NCBI RefSeq assembly: GCF_041381155.1
Contig: NC_091135.1
Span: forward strand, 48,510,586-48,574,585
DNA from: Argopecten irradians
Taxonomy: Eukaryota; Mollusca; Bivalvia; Pectinida; Pectinidae
Reading direction: 5' to 3'
DNA length: 64,000 nucleotides
The notes beneath the pieces are model-generated. The model did not search any database. It saw only the letters and a program-made list of their open reading frames with translations, and was not told where the DNA came from. Of this stretch, positions 61,201-64,000 are shown piece by piece. Position numbers and translations under genes: made by a program. The number at the start of each line of letters is the position of its first letter. The stretch's first letter is position 1.

Positions 61201-61758
61201 ACTTACTGTTTAGTCTATAGTGACCATCCTCTATAGTAAAACTATAAACTGGTAAAGCATGACTTTGAGGATCACTCTGTATAAAGTGACCACTCTATAT
61301 ATTATGAACCCTGTCTATAGTGACCACCCTATATCGTATGAAACCTATATAGTATGAACCTTGTCTATAGTGACCACCTTATATAGTATGAACCCTGTAT
61401 GTACTGACCACTCTATATAGGATTAACCCTGTATATAGTGACCACCCTATGTAGTAGAAAACTGTCTATAGTGACCACCCTATATCGTATGAAACCAATA
61501 TAGTATGAACCATGTCTATAGTGACCACCTTATATAGTATGAACCTTGTATGTACTGACCACCCTATATAGGATTAACCCTGTATATAGTGACCACCCTA
61601 TGTAGTAGGAACACTGTCTATAGTGACCACCCTATATTGTATGAAACCAATATAGTAGGAACCCTGTATATAGTGACCATCCTATAAAGGATAATTCCTG
61701 TCTATAATGACCATCCTATATAGTATGATTCCTGTCTATAGTGACCATCCTATATAGT
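61200..61758. repeat. 34-bp minisatellite, left part
   Basis: The unit is TAGTGACCACCCTATATAGT plus ATGAACCCTGTCTA, with many variants. A larger block (about 61370-61470) recurs with changes at about 61530-61640. It is interrupted at 61759 by a SINE. Confidence 0.9.
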
Positions 61759-61975
61759 TTGGTTTGTTTTAGTTTTACGTCCTATTAACAGCCAGGGTCA
61801 TGTAAGGACGTGCCAGGTTTGTTGGTGGAGGAAAGCCGGAGTACCCGGAGAAAAACCACTGGCCAGCGGTCAGTACCTGGCAACTGCCCCACATGGGATT
61901 CGAACCCGCATCCCAGAGGTGGAGGGCTTGTGGTAATATGTCGGGACATCTTAACCACTCGGCCACCGCGGCCCC
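61759..61975 (-). mobile_element. tRNA-derived SINE (V-SINE/RUDI-like), minus copy
   Basis: It is nearly identical to the copy at 14394-14609: same tRNA-like head with A box and B box (GGGTTCGAATCC read on the minus strand near 61897-61908), body and TTAATAGGACGT tail. CCTATATAGT flanks it (61749-61758) and recurs after 61976. That is consistent with a target duplication, although the array itself contains this word. Low divergence from the other copy suggests recent activity. Confidence 0.9.
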
Positions 61976-62222
61976 TCCCTATATAGTGTAAACCTGTTAC
62001 TATATACAGGGTTTACCCTATATAGTATAAACCCTGTATATAGTAACCACCCTATGTAGTATAAATCCTGTATATAGTAACCACCCTATGTAGTATAAAC
62101 CTGTATATAGTGACCATCCTATGTAGTATAAACCCTGTATATAGTGACCACCCTATATAGTATAAACCCTGTATATAGTAACCACCCTATGTAGTATAAA
62201 CCCTGTATATAGTAACCACCCT
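61976..62222. repeat. 34-bp minisatellite, right part
   Basis: The array continues after the SINE, with TATAGTAACCACCCTATGTA and GTATAAACCCTG variants that are more uniform than on the left side. Confidence 0.9.
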
Positions 62223-63353
62223 GTGTGTTTAATAGATGCTGCAGATTTTGCCTGGTCAGACCACCTTGTTTTTAAAGTCTTGTAATAATAGAGTAAGCCT
62301 GTGGGATATAGAAACTGGTGTCTTAACACCATATAATGTGCTGGTAGATCAAAGAGGGATGTTATCCTGGTAGATTGTTAATGTGTAACAATGACATGTT
62401 TCCCCTCCATCACTAACCCATAGCTGTGCCTGGTATAGTGTTGGGTGGGACATCAGACCGGTGGAAATCGGAACACTTCAATGACGTACCAGGCAGGTTA
62501 ATTATATCATATTGCCAAAATTTGCATGTTAACGACTTCATTTCCTTTACATCTACGTGTTTATCTTTTTTTGATTTGTAAATTTTTGGTTTTCGGAGAT
62601 GAATGAGAGAAATATATAATACTGGATACACCTCAGTCTTCTTTCCTTTTGTGAATTTTTTTCTTGGAGACAAATTTTTCATTTGATTGTATGTGTCGGT
62701 GGTAAAGGTTGAGGATGGGAGACAGGTATGCTTTACAGGTAATATTTACAGGTAAAAGTACAGGTAGGAGTGCGAGGGGAGAGAGACTAGCAGTAGGTAA
62801 AGTGATACATCTGTCGGTCTCTCTGTATCCTCTACTTTGAACTTGAGAAGACACAAGGATATTCGATAACTGCATTAGGTTTTAAGGAGACTTGATTCAC
62901 TATTTATAAAATCTGCACTAACAGGGGACCAGGAACTCTATCCTCTACTGCTTTAGGGACTTAGTTTTAAAATGTGAGGAGAACAACAGCATGGGGAAAT
63001 CGAGTATTGGTCCACATAATGTGCTATCAAACAATTTGACACACCTGTTTTTTTAATGAATGTGATAAATGTTTTCATTTGCCAGATTATTTATCTTGTA
63101 TACTGGGGGATCCATTTATTAAGGGGAGACAACTGCCTGATGTTTCCATTTGACAATAAGATCATATTCCTCCCAAAGCCGGTGTGATAAATAGATCTGA
63201 AGATTAAGGGGGATATTAATGATTTATTTACCCCTGGCTCTAGATATGTGGACCCTATTAAAGGTCATATGATATTAGTGTTTCCTGTTTATATATTTTT
63301 CAGGGCAATAGCCTACTACCTCATTAGCATACAACCTATATACTTAGGTTTTC

Positions 63354-63408
63354 TCAGTTTAAATCTACACACCGCAGGTCAGTCAGTTTAAATCTACACA
63401 CCGCAGGT
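63354..63408. repeat. 29-bp direct duplication
   Basis: TCAGTTTAAATCTACACACC plus GCAGGT occurs at 63354 and again at 63383. Confidence 0.9.
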
Positions 63409-63596
63409 TAATGAACTGATAGCTTTAGTAACTGATGACGTTGGCAGTCCATAAGAAGAATTGATAAATGGATTGTATTGAAAGTCACACAAAGAAATCT
63501 GAAATAAAAAAATAGATGACACCTTGAAAAATAGTAAAATACATTAAAGTTGATAGACATGAGGTATTCAGCAAGAAGACATCTAGCATTAAAGCT

Positions 63597-64000
63597 TTGG
63601 TATCTCTTGAGTTTATTGTAAAGGTGATCGGAATTGCTTGTGTCCAATTTAGCATGCTTAAGCAAAAGGTTTTATCACTTAATCACTTAATTGATAAAAT
63701 TGGCATTTGTCATGCTGCAGACTTGAATATTAAAAAAGTTGGGTTTACAGTGCTTTTGTCTCAGTATATTATCGATATCACGCCTTATCCTTGTCTTATT
63801 GAGATGATTCATACGGTCATAATTACATGTCATTGCTGAACTCACCTTTTGATTCTAGGTTTAGACTGTAAAATTATGTAAAAAGTAGAGAAAATGAGGT
63901 CATCCAATTATTTAAAATATGGGATAATTTACCTAGGGTCCATCCTTATGTCACACTTTCTGGATCATCTAATGCTTTAAGAAATGGACATTTTGTATCC
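63597..64000 (+). other. Window end, open frames of unknown nature
   Basis: An 80-codon frame opens at 63597 and closes at 63837. After a stop near 63872 another frame runs open to the window edge (NYVKSRENEVIQLFKIWDNL, then PRVHPYVTLSGSSNALRNG). The second reads somewhat protein-like but has no acceptor in its own frame and no family I recognise. It may be part of an element or pseudogene cut by the window. Confidence 0.2.

Overview
This window looks like nuclear DNA of a mollusc, most likely a bivalve. Reasons: AT-rich sequence, GT-AG spliced genes, a tRNA-derived SINE of the kind widespread in molluscs (V-SINE/RUDI-like, from memory), hAT-like elements, and many minisatellites. No bacterial, organellar or viral gene organisation is seen. 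The species cannot be fixed from sequence alone.

Genes. (1) A two-exon minus-strand gene (1093-2047) encodes a 132-residue protein I do not recognise. (2) The 3' part of FANCA, the Fanconi anaemia core-complex subunit, lies on the plus strand from 3394 to 22333. I resolved 27 coding exons with GT-AG introns and one continuous frame of 909 residues plus stop; the N-terminal exons are not in the window. (3) An intronless 540-codon gene (28139-29761) encodes a B-box/coiled-coil protein with a probable beta-propeller, TRIM-like but without a RING. From about 30 kb onward no gene is convincingly supported. Two short exon-like segments (47246-47328, 57802-57843) and a GC-richer ORF (37148-37363) are candidates only.

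Repeats. FANCA introns carry a TIR element with a LINE C-terminal fragment (about 5.7-6.4 kb), a nested inverted-repeat element (12.0-14.3 kb), a SINE with a 10-bp target duplication (14.4 kb), and further TIR elements at 17.4, 21.0 and 21.6 kb. Downstream, a 3.65-kb TIR element (23.6-27.3 kb) contains about 22 copies of a ~154-bp satellite, each with a hairpin, in a partly ordered cycle of variants. Beyond the TRIM-like gene lie a 45-bp minisatellite, a palindromic MITE with an 8-bp target duplication, two related hAT-like elements with 5-bp target duplications (one retaining a broken hAT C-terminal domain), a 50-bp minisatellite open in three frames, a 2.4-kb foldback element with a ~326-bp internal satellite, a ~4-kb 21-bp minisatellite, a hAT-type MITE with a perfect 8-bp target duplication, and a 34-bp minisatellite split by a second SINE.

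The three genes show no evident functional link: FANCA acts in interstrand-crosslink repair, the TRIM-like protein probably in ubiquitin or innate-immune signalling, and the small gene is unknown. The long open frames in the 38, 50-52 and 58 kb regions are side effects of tandem repeats. The strongest unexplained structure is satellite arrays enclosed by terminal inverted repeats.
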